Positions 15,743 through 24,292 of a stretch of DNA of 33,714 bases are shown piece after piece; the stretch's first letter is position 1; every line of letters begins with the position of its first letter. The notes beneath the pieces are model-generated. The model had not been told where the DNA came from and did not search any database. It was given only the letters and a program-made list of their open reading frames with translations. The translations under genes were made by a program, and so were the position numbers. Source of the DNA: JBBDXA01 sp040902585 (GTDB taxonomy: Bacteria > Planctomycetota > Phycisphaerae > Phycisphaerales > Phycisphaeraceae); contig JBBDXA010000104.1 in NCBI GenBank assembly GCA_040902585.1, positions 1-33,714 of the forward strand, read 5' to 3'.

Positions 15743-17199
15743 CCCACATGACCAACATGCCCAAGCCGTCGAACCGAACCATCAGTCGCCGCACGCTGCT
15801 CAAGGGTCTGGGCTCGATCACGATCGGCCTGCCGTTGCTGGAGGAGATGCTCGTTTCGCGAGCCTCAGCCGCGGCGGCGCAGGCGGTGGTGCCGGTGCGG
15901 GCGTTCAACGTCTTCTTCGGCCTGGGCATTCCCGCGCCGCTACAGAACGAAGGGTTCGACGGCGTCCTCGAACCGCTCAAGCCGCTGAGCAGCAAGCTGC
16001 TCATCATGCGCAACGTCGATCAGGTGCGCTGCGATGAGAACGGAATCAACGCTCACTTCGACGGCGCATCCGGTGCCTTCACCGCCGAGCCGCCCGACGG
16101 CGAAGCGAAGTCCGGCGGACCTTCGATCGATCAGGTGATCCGCAAGTCGCACTACGCCAAGGGCCTGCCCGAAGGCATGGTGCCGACGATGGTGGCCGGC
16201 ACGTTCTTCCGCCGCAGCCGCATCAGTCGTTACGTCCACAGTTACAACGCCGACGGCACCGTCGCCGCCGCGATGCAGGAGAAGCCTCGCGATCTCTTCG
16301 AGCGCGTGTTCGGCTCCGTGCCCGTCGAGGCGGCGGACCTGAGCCCCGAGGAAGCGCGCCGGCAGCGCATCAGGCGCAGCGTGCTGGACTCGACCGTCGA
16401 TCAATACCGCTACTACACCGGCAGCAACTCGCCGCTGGGCGCGGCATCGAAGGCCCGCATCGCCGATCACCTGGATCGTATTCGTGAATACGAGAAGCGG
16501 GCGTTCTCCTTGCGACACACCAAAGCGCCCAACGAGCCGCCGCCTTCGAAGCTCCCGCACGAAGGCGAAGCGGACCCGGGCGGGCAGGGCATCGACATCA
16601 CGCTTGAAGAGCTCACGACCGAGTGGCGGCTCATGGCGGACCTCTACGCCCTGGCGATTCAGTGTGACCGCGCCCGTTTCGGCTCGCTCACCTTCCTCGC
16701 GGCGGGCGAACGCATCCGCTTGAAGGGCAAGTACGAGTATGCAGGCCGCACCGTCTGGGAGTTTGACGACGCGAAGCATCACAACGCCACCGGCGACAAA
16801 GGGTGCAGCCACGAGTGGTGGCACAAGTTCAACGAGAAGAAGAAGAACGAGGAGCTAAGGGCACATGCCCACATGAAGATGCGCGAAGTGGCCTACTTCC
16901 TCAGCCGGCTTGAAGATAAGGATTCGCGCGAAGCCAACGGCCGGACCATCCTCGACAACGCGCTGATCACGATCTCCACCGAGTCAGGCGACGGCAGGCA
17001 CAACGATGTGAAGCGCGAGCTCTCGGGCGTGTTCCACGCCATCACCAGCGCGGGCGGCCGATTCAAGGCCGGCCGGATCATGGATGTCAACGCGGAAGGC
17101 ATCGACGTCTACAACACCATGCTCGACGGCATGTCCGTCGGCGATCGCCTCGGGCCCAAACGCCGTGATGCGAAAGCGATCGACAGCATCCGCGCGTGA
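15739..17199 (+). CDS. DUF1552 family protein, Tat-type leader
   Basis: The product is 486 residues. A twin-arginine leader (SRRTLLKGLG at 16-25, then SITIGLPLLEEML) precedes the DUF1552 domain, recognised from FNVFFGLGIPAPLQNEGFDG, LKPLSSKLLIMRNVDQ, and KSGGPSIDQVI. C-terminal blocks include TISTESGDGRHNDVKRELSG. It overlaps the preceding DUF1592-type gene by ATGA. DUF1552 and DUF1592-type genes are regularly adjacent in Planctomycetota, Verrucomicrobiota and some myxobacteria. A joint extracytoplasmic function is therefore inferred, though the reaction is unknown. Tat export suggests that it folds, possibly with a metal, before export. It ends 60 bp from the convergent SMP-30-like gene. Confidence 0.88.
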   Translation: MTHMTNMPKPSNRTISRRTLLKGLGSITIGLPLLEEMLVSRASAAAAQAVVPVRAFNVFFGLGIPAPLQNEGFDGVLEPLKPLSSKLLIMRNVDQVRCDENGINAHFDGASGAFTAEPPDGEAKSGGPSIDQVIRKSHYAKGLPEGMVPTMVAGTFFRRSRISRYVHSYNADGTVAAAMQEKPRDLFERVFGSVPVEAADLSPEEARRQRIRRSVLDSTVDQYRYYTGSNSPLGAASKARIADHLDRIREYEKRAFSLRHTKAPNEPPPSKLPHEGEADPGGQGIDITLEELTTEWRLMADLYALAIQCDRARFGSLTFLAAGERIRLKGKYEYAGRTVWEFDDAKHHNATGDKGCSHEWWHKFNEKKKNEELRAHAHMKMREVAYFLSRLEDKDSREANGRTILDNALITISTESGDGRHNDVKRELSGVFHAITSAGGRFKAGRIMDVNAEGIDVYNTMLDGMSVGDRLGPKRRDAKAIDSIRA

Positions 17200-17259
17200 A
17201 ACAGACCTGCGCGGGTTCTTGAACGCATCTCTCGGTCAAAAGCAGTCGCGGCGAGGCGT

Positions 17260-18198
17260 TTACTTCCCGCCGGGCGCGGGAGCGTTTGCCTTTCGCATCG
17301 CATGGCTTCTCCCCGGCGTGTCGGTGCGGAAGGTTTCGATGTTCCCCCGATCGGCCATGGTGACGTAACACGTCCTGCCATCGGGCCCGCCGAAGGCGAT
17401 GTTGCTCGGCTTCTTGCCGGTGAGTTGCACCTCGCGGAGGATCGCGCCTTTCGGCGAAATGATCGCCACCGTGCCTTTGTCGTAGCGCGTGAGATAGAGA
17501 TTCCCTGCCGCGTCGCAGCGCATGCCATCGGAGCCGAAGTCAGGCAGCTTCAGGAGCAGCCGCTTGTTGCTGATATTTCCCTGCGGCGACAGGTCGTACG
17601 CCCAGACGTTGCGCTGGATCGATTCGCTGACGTAGAGCGTCTTGTTGTCGGGGCTGACCTCGATGCCGTTGGTTGTTCCCATGTTCGCTTCGAGCAGGTG
17701 CGTGGAGCCGTCGCGGTCGATGCGCCAGAGCTGGCCGGTGGATTCCTTCCAGTTCGGATCGCTGGCCAGCAGGATGTCGTTGTCCATGATCGCCAGATCG
17801 TTGGGCTGATTCATTTTGTCGTTGTGAGCGAAGACGGTGACGGCCTTGGTCTTCATGTCCACGCGGAGCACGTTGTGCCCTGTGTAGTCCGCCATGTACA
17901 TGGTGCCCGCGCGGTCGAAGCGGATGCCGTTGGCGGTGGAGCCTTGCGGCATGTCGATGAAGAGTGACGCCTTGCCGTCAGGCGTGACGATGCCGAGCGT
18001 GGGCTTGCGGGCGAAGCTCACGGCATAAAGATTGCCGTCGGCATCGACCGCGGGGCCTTCGACTTCGGGCGTGAATCCGCCGGGCGGTGTGAAGTCGCGC
18101 GATCGGACATCGACGGAGTGCGTCGAGCCGCAGCCTGCGGAAAGGGCGAGCAGTGCTGCGATTGAAACGGCAACGCACCAGCGATTCCCTGTTGTCAT
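17260..18198 (-). CDS. SMP-30/gluconolactonase-like beta-propeller lipoprotein
   Basis: The product is 312 residues. A lipoprotein leader ends in LLALSAGC, with Cys23 as the lipidation site. The rest is a six-bladed propeller of the SMP-30/gluconolactonase/LRE type: VEGPAVDADGNLYAVSF (metal-binding Glu probably Glu47), TANGIRFDRAGTMYMADYTG, NQPNDLAIMDNDILLASDPN, TTNGIEVSPDNKTLYVSES, SDGMRCDAAGNLYLTRYDKG and a final blade NIAFGGPDGRTCYVTMADRG. Relatives hydrolyse sugar lactones using a divalent metal bound by Glu, Asn and Asp; all three motif positions appear present. The substrate is not evident. It is the last of three minus-strand genes (from 20219 down) but lies 48 bp beyond the interrupted gene, with its own start at ATG 18198. 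Confidence 0.87.
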   Translation of the reverse strand: MTTGNRWCVAVSIAALLALSAGCGSTHSVDVRSRDFTPPGGFTPEVEGPAVDADGNLYAVSFARKPTLGIVTPDGKASLFIDMPQGSTANGIRFDRAGTMYMADYTGHNVLRVDMKTKAVTVFAHNDKMNQPNDLAIMDNDILLASDPNWKESTGQLWRIDRDGSTHLLEANMGTTNGIEVSPDNKTLYVSESIQRNVWAYDLSPQGNISNKRLLLKLPDFGSDGMRCDAAGNLYLTRYDKGTVAIISPKGAILREVQLTGKKPSNIAFGGPDGRTCYVTMADRGNIETFRTDTPGRSHAMRKANAPAPGGK

Positions 18199-18246
18199 GC
18201 GAGGCTCCCGATAGAGGCAGTCAGAGGTTAAAAGTCGGAGGTGCGA

Positions 18247-19485
18247 TCATCGCTGCCCGACCAGCTTCAACTGCGTGGTCGCGGTGCTGAGCTGATCGCG
18301 CTTCGTGAAGACGATCGTGGTGAGAATACCCGACGTGGCGTCGTAAGTGCAGTCGGTGCGATGGAGTTGACCGATCTCGCTGATGACGACGTAGCCGCGG
18401 CCGACTTCGCTGACCACTGTCTTCGACTTGATCGCATCGACCGAATCGATGACCTGCTCCGCCTTCAATTCCGCCATGGCCTGCGGCGGAATCCACAGCC
18501 CCAGCACGGTCGCCTGACCGTTGGAGCCGTCAAGCTGCCCGCGCTGGGGCTGCGTGTTGGGAAAGGTGGTGACATTGTCATTCACGTAGCGGACTCAGCC
18601 GTCGCCGCGGGCCTTCACACTGAGGGTTACGCCAAAACCGTTGGTGAACTGCCCCGCGTTCTGGATGGTCGTGGTCGTGCCGCCGTTGTACTGTAGTTGA
18701 TTGAACTTCGCCGCCCACTCGGGCACGGGTTTGCCCTGCCAGGGCACATCGATCTGTTTCACTTCGACGAGGAAGCCGTGCGTCAGGTAGGTGTTGCCCG
18801 CGCCGGCGCCGGCCTGTCCGTTGACGCCGGGCGTCACCACGCCGCCGCCGATGACGGACGAGCCGTGGAAGATCATCAGGCCGCTGTCCAGATCGAACAC
18901 GTAGGTGGTGTGTCCTGACTCGGTATCGGTCTGGAAGCGGATGGCGTTGTACTTGCGATTCATGACGACGTAAGGCATGCGGCCGACGAAGATGCCGTTC
19001 TGTCTCAGGTCTTTCACCTCCTTGAGCAGGTCGGGGTGAATCCAATAGTCACCCGCGGCACCGGCGTTGGACACGAGGCCGACAGTGCCGGTCGCCGAGA
19101 CGGTGTTGTCCAGCGGATTGAGCAGGTAGGAGGAGCTGGTGAGTTGGGCGACTTCCTTATCGATGTGCCCGATGCGGACGACGGAGTAACCGACGCCGCC
19201 GGAGCCGCGGACATCGCTCTCAGCGTATTTCTGCCCGGTGGTTTTGTTGACCCAGTTGCCGTTCTCATCGGGGACGAGCTTGGCGCGCACGCCGGGGATG
19301 GTGGCCGAGCCGCCGAAGTAGACGAGGCGGGTGCCAGGCTTGGCGACAGGCGGGGGGCCGACCTTTTCCGCGTTGGGCAGGAGCTTGGCGGCGGCGCTGG
19401 GGTCAGGGACCTCGGCGAGGGCGGCAAGTGGCATACTGAGAATCAGGGTAAGGACGCAAGTGAAGTGTCCATGTTGGTTCTGCAT
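18247..19485 (-). pseudogene. Secreted protein of unknown function, interrupted by in-frame TGA
   Basis: The start is ATG 19485: GAGGAG lies seven bases upstream, whereas a TTG at 19500 would overlap that site. A signal peptide (TCVLTLILSMPLAALA) leads into 296 codons ending at TGA 18597-18595. Reading past it in the same frame gives VRYVNDNVTTFPNTQ and continues for 115 codons to a stop at 18247. The combined length would be about 411 residues. The downstream part has only a GTG at 18585 without a ribosome site, so a separate gene is unlikely. The sequence is strand-rich (PGTRLVYFGGSATIPGVRAK, YVFDLDSGLMIFHGSSVIGG, IVFTKRDQLSTATTQLKLVG). I do not recognise the family. A recent nonsense mutation (for example from TGG or CGA), a sequencing error, or readthrough could each explain the TGA. 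Confidence 0.7.
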
Positions 19486-19578
19486 GGCCGGGCTCCTCAA
19501 AAGAAGGTGCCCATTGATTATCGCTTGCGGTGAGACACTTTACCACAAGTATGCGAGTGGACCTTCCAATCCAATGTA

Positions 19579-19607
19579 ACAGGCCGCGGCTCAAGTCCGC
19601 GGCCTGT
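19579..19607. repeat. Strong GC-rich palindrome
   Basis: The 11-nt arms (ACAGGCCGCGG and CCGCGGCCTGT) are perfectly complementary around the loop CTCAAGT. It lies between the PEP-CTERM gene stop and the next minus-strand gene. No T-tract follows on either strand, so a classical intrinsic terminator is not shown. A Rho-linked 3' end or a dispersed palindrome are alternatives. Confidence 0.6.
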
Positions 19608-19637
19608 GGTAATCCACGCGGGGTAGGTTGCCCTTGT

Positions 19638-20219
19638 TCAGGCGGCGCGGCCTCGTCGGCCACCCAAAATGCCAAGTCCTGCCAGCGCGAGCATTGATAA
19701 GGTGGCAGGCTCGGGGATAAAGCTCACGTTGAAGGTGCCTTGACCCGAGTCGGGCGAAAGGCCGAAGTTCTGCTGAAAAATCACGGCGTTGCTGGCGTTG
19801 AAGATTTGGAGAGTCAGGTTGTTGTCGCGATTCTGACAGCAGTCGCTTCGCCCGAAAACGAAAACACTCTCGAGATCGGACGCAGAACCTAGGACCACTT
19901 CCCAGAACTGGCCAGCAGCGGCGACATTGGTGTGGGAAACCGAATTACCACCGAAGACACCGTTCGTGTTGCCATCGTTGGCTCGACTTGCCACCCCGCC
20001 GAACCCAGTGCTGGACTGAGAGGCGACGCCACCGTTGCTCGATGCGGCCGAGTTCAGTAGGCCGCCGTTGAGTGCGAGCAATTCTGCAATACTCAAGAAT
20101 TCGTTCGAGTTTTGCGTGATGCGAATTCTAGTTGCACCGATCAGGGCAGCCTGCGCCGAATTCTGTTTGGCGATAAGGCTTGCCACAACAACGGCCATGA
20201 CGAAAGTGAAAGACTTCAT
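19638..20219 (-). CDS. PEP-CTERM protein with F5/8C-like (discoidin) domain
   Basis: The product is 193 residues. A signal peptide (FTFVMAVVVASLIA, cleaved near AQA-A) is followed by one domain with GGVASQSSTGFGGVASRAND and then FWEVVLGSASDLESVFVFGR. That pattern is like F5/8-type C or fucolectin-type sugar-binding domains. The C-terminus is a full sorting tripartite signal: PEPATLSMLALAGLGILG and then GRRGRAA. PEP-CTERM proteins are cut by an exosortase and sent to the cell surface or exopolysaccharide; no exosortase gene is in the window. The ATG at 20219 has GGAGTAGGA just upstream, and a strong promoter lies at 20298-20270. Confidence 0.88.
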   Translation of the reverse strand: MKSFTFVMAVVVASLIAKQNSAQAALIGATRIRITQNSNEFLSIAELLALNGGLLNSAASSNGGVASQSSTGFGGVASRANDGNTNGVFGGNSVSHTNVAAAGQFWEVVLGSASDLESVFVFGRSDCCQNRDNNLTLQIFNASNAVIFQQNFGLSPDSGQGTFNVSFIPEPATLSMLALAGLGILGGRRGRAA

Positions 20220-20269
20220 GATTCCTACTCCATCTGGTTAGAAAGGTATGATAACCTGGCGTAGATGAC

Positions 20270-20298
20270 ATTATACCCGACTCTAAAAAGAATAGCAA
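20270..20298 (-). promoter_or_regulatory. Sigma-70-type promoter of the PEP-CTERM gene
   Basis: On the minus strand TTGCTA (20298-20293, 4 of 6 match to the -35 consensus) and a perfect TATAAT (20275-20270) are separated by exactly 17 bp. The ATG of the PEP-CTERM gene lies about 50 bp downstream. This is the clearest promoter in the window. Confidence 0.65.
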
Positions 20299-20546
20299 GA
20301 CCCGCGTGAACCTGAGAATTGGCGAATTGGCACGTGAACGGTAACTTGTACCCGCACCGAAGGGCAGGCCCTGCTCTGGCAACTAGCCGATGAGAATTAT
20401 GTCTGGCCTGACCGTTACCTTAAGGGTACGATCATTCAATAGACATCAGACGATCCCCGACAGGTTCGTCCTTGTTTCCGTCCACATCTGGTTGGCGCGC
20501 GTCACCGGAACGGGAGCAGGGGTGCCCTCCGAAAGGAGTCTTGCTC
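20299..20546. other. Divergent intergenic region
   Basis: Apart from the promoter next to it and the ribosome site AAAGGAG (20532-20538), this 248-bp stretch before the DUF1549/DUF1553 gene shows no recognised gene, RNA or repeat. Its promoter on the plus strand was not identified. Confidence 0.45.
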
Positions 20547-22673
20547 GTGAGGACCTTCGTTACCGGCTTTGCCGCTTCCGCCTTTCTTTTGTTTGCCAGC
20601 CTGTCCGCTCACGCGGCTCCACCTGCCCCTACGCAGGTCGACCAGTTCATCACCGCCGAGAACGCGGGCAAGAGCGTCGCCGGTGCGCCGGCCATTGATG
20701 ATCTGACGTACCTTCGCCGCGTGTCGCTCGATCTCATCGGCCGCATCCCCAACGAAAAAGAGATCCGCGAGTACATGGCCATGCCCGCCGGCGATCGCCG
20801 CGCAAAGCTGGTCGATCGACTCATCGCGGATGAACGCTTCACCGATCGCTGGGCGGTCTTCTTTGCCGACATGCTTCGCATCCGTTCCGGGCAGACCGGA
20901 GGCACAGCCCTCCTCGCTTTCGTTCATCAGGCGGTGAAGGATGGCATGCCTTACGACGAGATGGTGCGTCGCATGATCAGCGCCAACGGCAAGGCCGGCA
21001 AGACGCCGGAAGTCGGCTTCATCCTGGGCGATGATGCGGACCCGATGGCCCTGGCTGGTGCGACGGCTCAGACATTCCTTGGCATCCGCATCGCCTGTGC
21101 CCAGTGTCACGATCACCCGTTCGACAAATGGTCTCAGGAAGAGTTCTACAGCTTCGCCGCGTTCTTCGGAAAGACCCAGCGCGTCGAGAGCCGGTTCAAC
21201 CGCTCGATCTACACGACGGAAGGCAACCAGAACAGAGTCATGTGGCCGCCTGCGGAGCCGGGCGTGACCAATCGCAAGCCGGTGCCGCCCGCGTTCCTTT
21301 ATCAGGTCAACCACGGCACGCTGACGCCGGCCGTCGCCCGCCTCGAAAAGCTCCGCGCCGCCGAAGCCGAGAAGGCCAGGGGCGCAGCCAGCAAGACCGC
21401 GAGCATTGATGACATTCTCGCGGGTGTCGATACCGACAAGGCCACGAAGAAGGCTCCGACGTTTGACGTGGCGGGCAACGCGAAGCAGGAGATCAAGAAG
21501 ATCGATGTCGAAGCCGACCTCTACCGCAAGAGCGAGTGGCGGCATAACCTGGGCCAGCTCATCACCGATCCGAATAACCGCAACTTCTCCTGGGCGATCA
21601 CCAATCGCGTGTGGAAGGAACTCGTCGGCCGAGCGTTCGTCGAGCCGGTGGATGACTTCAAGAGCACCAACAAGGCAAGCCATCCCAAGGCATTCGATTA
21701 TCTCTCCGATGAATTCGTCGCCAGCGGCTTCAACTTCCGTTCACTCGTTCGCATGATCGTGTTGAGCGAGACCTACAGCCGCGGGCACCTGACGAACGTG
21801 AGTGAAGAGGCTCGCACCGCGGCGGAAGAGGCCTTTGTCGCCGCCCCGATGCGGCGCATGCTGGCCGAGGCGCTGTTTGATTCCGTGGTCGAAGCGGGGC
21901 ACCTGTGGGATGTGAAATGGCCCGAAGGCGCCAACAAGCGCACGATCCGCCAGGCGGTACGTATTCGCATCGACGAGGAGGGCAAGCCGGCGAAGGCAAC
22001 TTCAGTCGCCGCGTCCGGGGCAGGCGATGAAAAGATGGCGATGCAGCCGCGCATGATGGTCGAAAAGGCACCCATGAGCGGCTACAACCTGGAACAGGCG
22101 ATCGAAGTCGATTTCTCGAAGGTACTCGCCGCCGCGATGAAGGATGACGAACCGAAGATCGAAATGATGGAAGCGATCTCACCGGAAGACCTGGAAGCCC
22201 GCAACATGCTGATGGAACGGCAGAACGCCCCGCGGGCCCGCTTCATCACGCGGTACGTCGAAGTCGAGATAGGTTACAACCCCAAGTTCACCAGTTCGAT
22301 GCGCATGGAATCGCCGGCCCCGCGCCCGCACTTCCTCCGCGTCTTTGGTCAGCCCGCCCGTGAAGCCCTCGGCGAAGAACGCGAAGAACTGCCCTCGATG
22401 CGCCAGGCGCTCATGCTCCTCAACGGCAGCCTGACCAACGAAGCCGCCCGCGTCGGCACGCTCGAACCGATGCACAAGCTCCTCACCGGCCCCAAGCCCG
22501 ACGTCACTGCCGCCGTCCGCCTCGCCTACCGCGAGATCATGACCCGCGAGGCCTCCGCTGCCGAGATCGCCTTCGCCAAGGAAATCATCGCCGGCGCCGA
22601 AAGCCCCGTCGAAGGCATGGCGGACCTGCGCTGGGCCCTGCTCAACAGCAACGAGTTTCGTTACATCCCCTGA
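20547..22673 (+). CDS. DUF1549 / DUF1553 (PSD1-type) exported haem-motif protein
   Basis: The start is GTG 20547, with AAAGGAG eight bases upstream; the frame is open further upstream but without a ribosome site. The product is 708 residues with a Sec leader (about 1-23, ending SAHA-A). DUF1549 (about 30-235) shows DLTYLRRVSLDLIGRIPNE and the single haem-type motif CAQCH (184-188) in IACAQCHDHPFDKWSQEEFY. DUF1553 makes up the C-terminal half (NRNFSWAITNRVWKELVGR, HPKAFDYLSDEFVASGFNFR, final RWALLNSNEFRYIP). A middle segment of about 100 residues (Ala/Lys-rich) links the two. The family is an exported, Planctomycetota-enriched haem-motif protein of unproved activity. The DUF1501 gene lies 85 bp downstream, the standard partner. 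Confidence 0.9.
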   Translation: MRTFVTGFAASAFLLFASLSAHAAPPAPTQVDQFITAENAGKSVAGAPAIDDLTYLRRVSLDLIGRIPNEKEIREYMAMPAGDRRAKLVDRLIADERFTDRWAVFFADMLRIRSGQTGGTALLAFVHQAVKDGMPYDEMVRRMISANGKAGKTPEVGFILGDDADPMALAGATAQTFLGIRIACAQCHDHPFDKWSQEEFYSFAAFFGKTQRVESRFNRSIYTTEGNQNRVMWPPAEPGVTNRKPVPPAFLYQVNHGTLTPAVARLEKLRAAEAEKARGAASKTASIDDILAGVDTDKATKKAPTFDVAGNAKQEIKKIDVEADLYRKSEWRHNLGQLITDPNNRNFSWAITNRVWKELVGRAFVEPVDDFKSTNKASHPKAFDYLSDEFVASGFNFRSLVRMIVLSETYSRGHLTNVSEEARTAAEEAFVAAPMRRMLAEALFDSVVEAGHLWDVKWPEGANKRTIRQAVRIRIDEEGKPAKATSVAASGAGDEKMAMQPRMMVEKAPMSGYNLEQAIEVDFSKVLAAAMKDDEPKIEMMEAISPEDLEARNMLMERQNAPRARFITRYVEVEIGYNPKFTSSMRMESPAPRPHFLRVFGQPAREALGEEREELPSMRQALMLLNGSLTNEAARVGTLEPMHKLLTGPKPDVTAAVRLAYREIMTREASAAEIAFAKEIIAGAESPVEGMADLRWALLNSNEFRYIP

Positions 22674-22678
22674 CCCCC

Positions 22679-22741
22679 AGCCGCTTGCGGCTTAGCAACG
22701 CCAACCTTCGACCTCCGAACCGCGCTTCGAACCCCGAACTA
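22679..22741 (+). repeat. Degenerate heptamer array between DUF1549/1553 and DUF1501 genes
   Basis: Nine units keep 7-nt spacing: AGCCGCT, TGCGGCT, TAGCAAC, GCCAACC, TTCGACC, TCCGAAC, CGCGCTT, CGAACCC, CGAACTA. The first two form a perfect 14-nt palindrome with a 6-bp stem. Later ones share a CGAAC core. The block fills nearly the whole gap between the two genes and ends before the GGAG ribosome site of the next gene. Confidence 0.6.
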
Positions 22742-22758
22742 TTTCCCGGAGTCTTGAT

Positions 22759-24033
22759 ATGAAAACCCCCGGCTGCAAAGGCTACTTCCTCACCCGTCGC
22801 AACATGCTCGGCGCCACCGGCGGCGCGATGCTCGGCCTATCCATGAAGAATCTCGTCAGTCTCGCCGCGGCCCCTGCCGCGCAGGCTGCCGCCAAGGCCG
22901 ATCACGTCATCCTCTTCTGGAACGGCGGCGGCATGAGCCACATCGACACCTGGGACCCCAAGCCGGGTCGGCCCACGGCGGGGGAGTTCAATCCCATCAA
23001 GACCTCCGCCGACGGCGTGCAGATCAGCGAGATCTTCCCGCTGCTCGCCAAGCAGATGCATCACGCGACGATCATCCGCTCCGTCGCCGGTGCCAACGGC
23101 GATCACGGCCGCGCCACCTACCAGCTTCAGACCAGCTACAACGAGAGTCCCAACCTGCGCCACCCGGGCCTCGGCTCCGTGGTCGTCCATGAACGCGAGT
23201 CGATCGGCGATCTGCCTTCGTACATTTCCATCAGCGGCGAAGCCCCCCGCGCCGGCTACCTCGGCCAGAAGTGCGAAGCGTATTACGTCGGCCTGCCTGG
23301 CGAGAAAGATCCGTACCTCGCCTTCCCCGAGAACATCAACCAGGTCCGAGGCAACAAGCGGCTGGACATCCTCAAGAAGATGAACACGAAGTTCAACGAG
23401 GCCAACAAAGACCCGCGTCTCGATGCCACACAGACCGCGGTCGATGATGCCGTCCGCCTGATGCGCAGCCCGGCCCTGGCGGCGTTCGACCTTGAAACCG
23501 AAAAGCCCGAGACCATCGCCCGCTACGGGGAGAACGCCTTCGGCCGCGGCGCGCTGCTGGCGCGTCGCCTTGTCGAGAAGGGCGTCCGCTTCGTGCAGAT
23601 CAACCGCGGCGGCTTCGACACACACAGCAACAACTTCCCCGCCATGCAGGCCCACGGCGACACGATGGACCCGGCCCTCGCCTCCCTCATCGCCGACCTG
23701 AACTCCAACGGCATGCTCAAGCGAACACTCGTGCTCGTCATGAGTGAGTTCGGCCGCACCCCGCGCATCAACAACACCGCCGGCCGCGACCACCACGCCG
23801 CCTGCTTCTCCTGCTTCATGGCGGGCGGCGGCCTCAAGGGCGGTTACGTCCACGGCTCATCCGACATCGACGGCGTCCGCCCCAAGGACAACCCGGTGAA
23901 AGTCCCCGAACTGCACGCTTCGATCTGCTACGCCCTGGGCATCGACTACACCAAGGAAGTCATGACCCCGCTGAGCCGCCCGATGCGCCTGGTCGACAAG
24001 CCCGGCGAGCCGGTGAAGGCACTGTTCGCGTGA
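22759..24033 (+). CDS. DUF1501 family protein, Tat-type leader
   Basis: The product is 424 residues. A twin-arginine-like leader (TRRNMLGATGGAMLGLSM) precedes the DUF1501 domain. Characteristic blocks are ILFWNGGGMSHIDTWDPKPG (51-70), DHGRATYQLQTSY, RAGYLGQKCEAYYVG, FVQINRGGFDTHSNN, MSEFGRTPRIN (328-338) and AGRDHHAACFSCFMAGGGLK (from 341). The His and Asp residues in these blocks fit an alkaline-phosphatase-like metal-binding fold, which is how DUF1501 is classed. The reaction is not established. GGAG lies eight bases before the ATG. It follows the DUF1549/DUF1553 gene across a heptamer array, as is usual for this pair. Confidence 0.9.
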   Translation: MKTPGCKGYFLTRRNMLGATGGAMLGLSMKNLVSLAAAPAAQAAAKADHVILFWNGGGMSHIDTWDPKPGRPTAGEFNPIKTSADGVQISEIFPLLAKQMHHATIIRSVAGANGDHGRATYQLQTSYNESPNLRHPGLGSVVVHERESIGDLPSYISISGEAPRAGYLGQKCEAYYVGLPGEKDPYLAFPENINQVRGNKRLDILKKMNTKFNEANKDPRLDATQTAVDDAVRLMRSPALAAFDLETEKPETIARYGENAFGRGALLARRLVEKGVRFVQINRGGFDTHSNNFPAMQAHGDTMDPALASLIADLNSNGMLKRTLVLVMSEFGRTPRINNTAGRDHHAACFSCFMAGGGLKGGYVHGSSDIDGVRPKDNPVKVPELHASICYALGIDYTKEVMTPLSRPMRLVDKPGEPVKALFA

Positions 24034-24076
24034 AGCGAGCGTGCTACAATCTTTCGCAGACACACGGAGAGCATGC

Positions 24077-24292
24077 ATGAAGGTCGCAGTGCAATTCACG
24101 CCTGACGAAGAGCTCGAAGCGATGGATATCATCCTCCAGCGGAGCCCCGGTATGATTCTGCCCGGGCATGTGTATCTGTTGGAGGATGCCGTTGTTTGTG
24201 AATTACATGACGCGGGAGTTCATTTTCGAGTCCTGAGCCGCGAGTCCGTTGTTTCGGATATCCAAGGGGCGGCATCCGGTGAAAGAATATGA
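24077..24292 (+). CDS. Small hypothetical protein, first of an overlapping pair
   Basis: The product is 71 residues from ATG 24077, with GGAG eight bases upstream; the frame extends upstream to 24041 without a ribosome site. The sequence MKVAVQFTPDEELEAMDIIL, then RSPGMILPGHVYLLEDAVV, and HFRVLSRES, with no signal or membrane segment, points to a cytoplasmic protein. I recall similar small ORFs in other planctomycetes but know no function. Its end overlaps the start of the next gene by 14 bases, so the two are likely co-translated. GC is lower than in the flanking large genes. Confidence 0.7.
   Translation: MKVAVQFTPDEELEAMDIILQRSPGMILPGHVYLLEDAVVCELHDAGVHFRVLSRESVVSDIQGAASGERI

Noticed and set aside
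18595..18597. TGA as a selenocysteine codon
   Set aside because: No redox motif surrounds it and no clear SECIS-like hairpin was recognised just downstream; mutation or sequencing error is simpler.
20502..21683. 393-codon minus-strand frame opposite the DUF1549 gene
   Set aside because: The plus strand holds conserved DUF1549 motifs; the opposite frame has no recognisable domain.
8251..22741. CRISPR arrays
   Set aside because: The repeats are only 7 nt, directly adjacent with no spacers, and drift in sequence; no cas genes are present.
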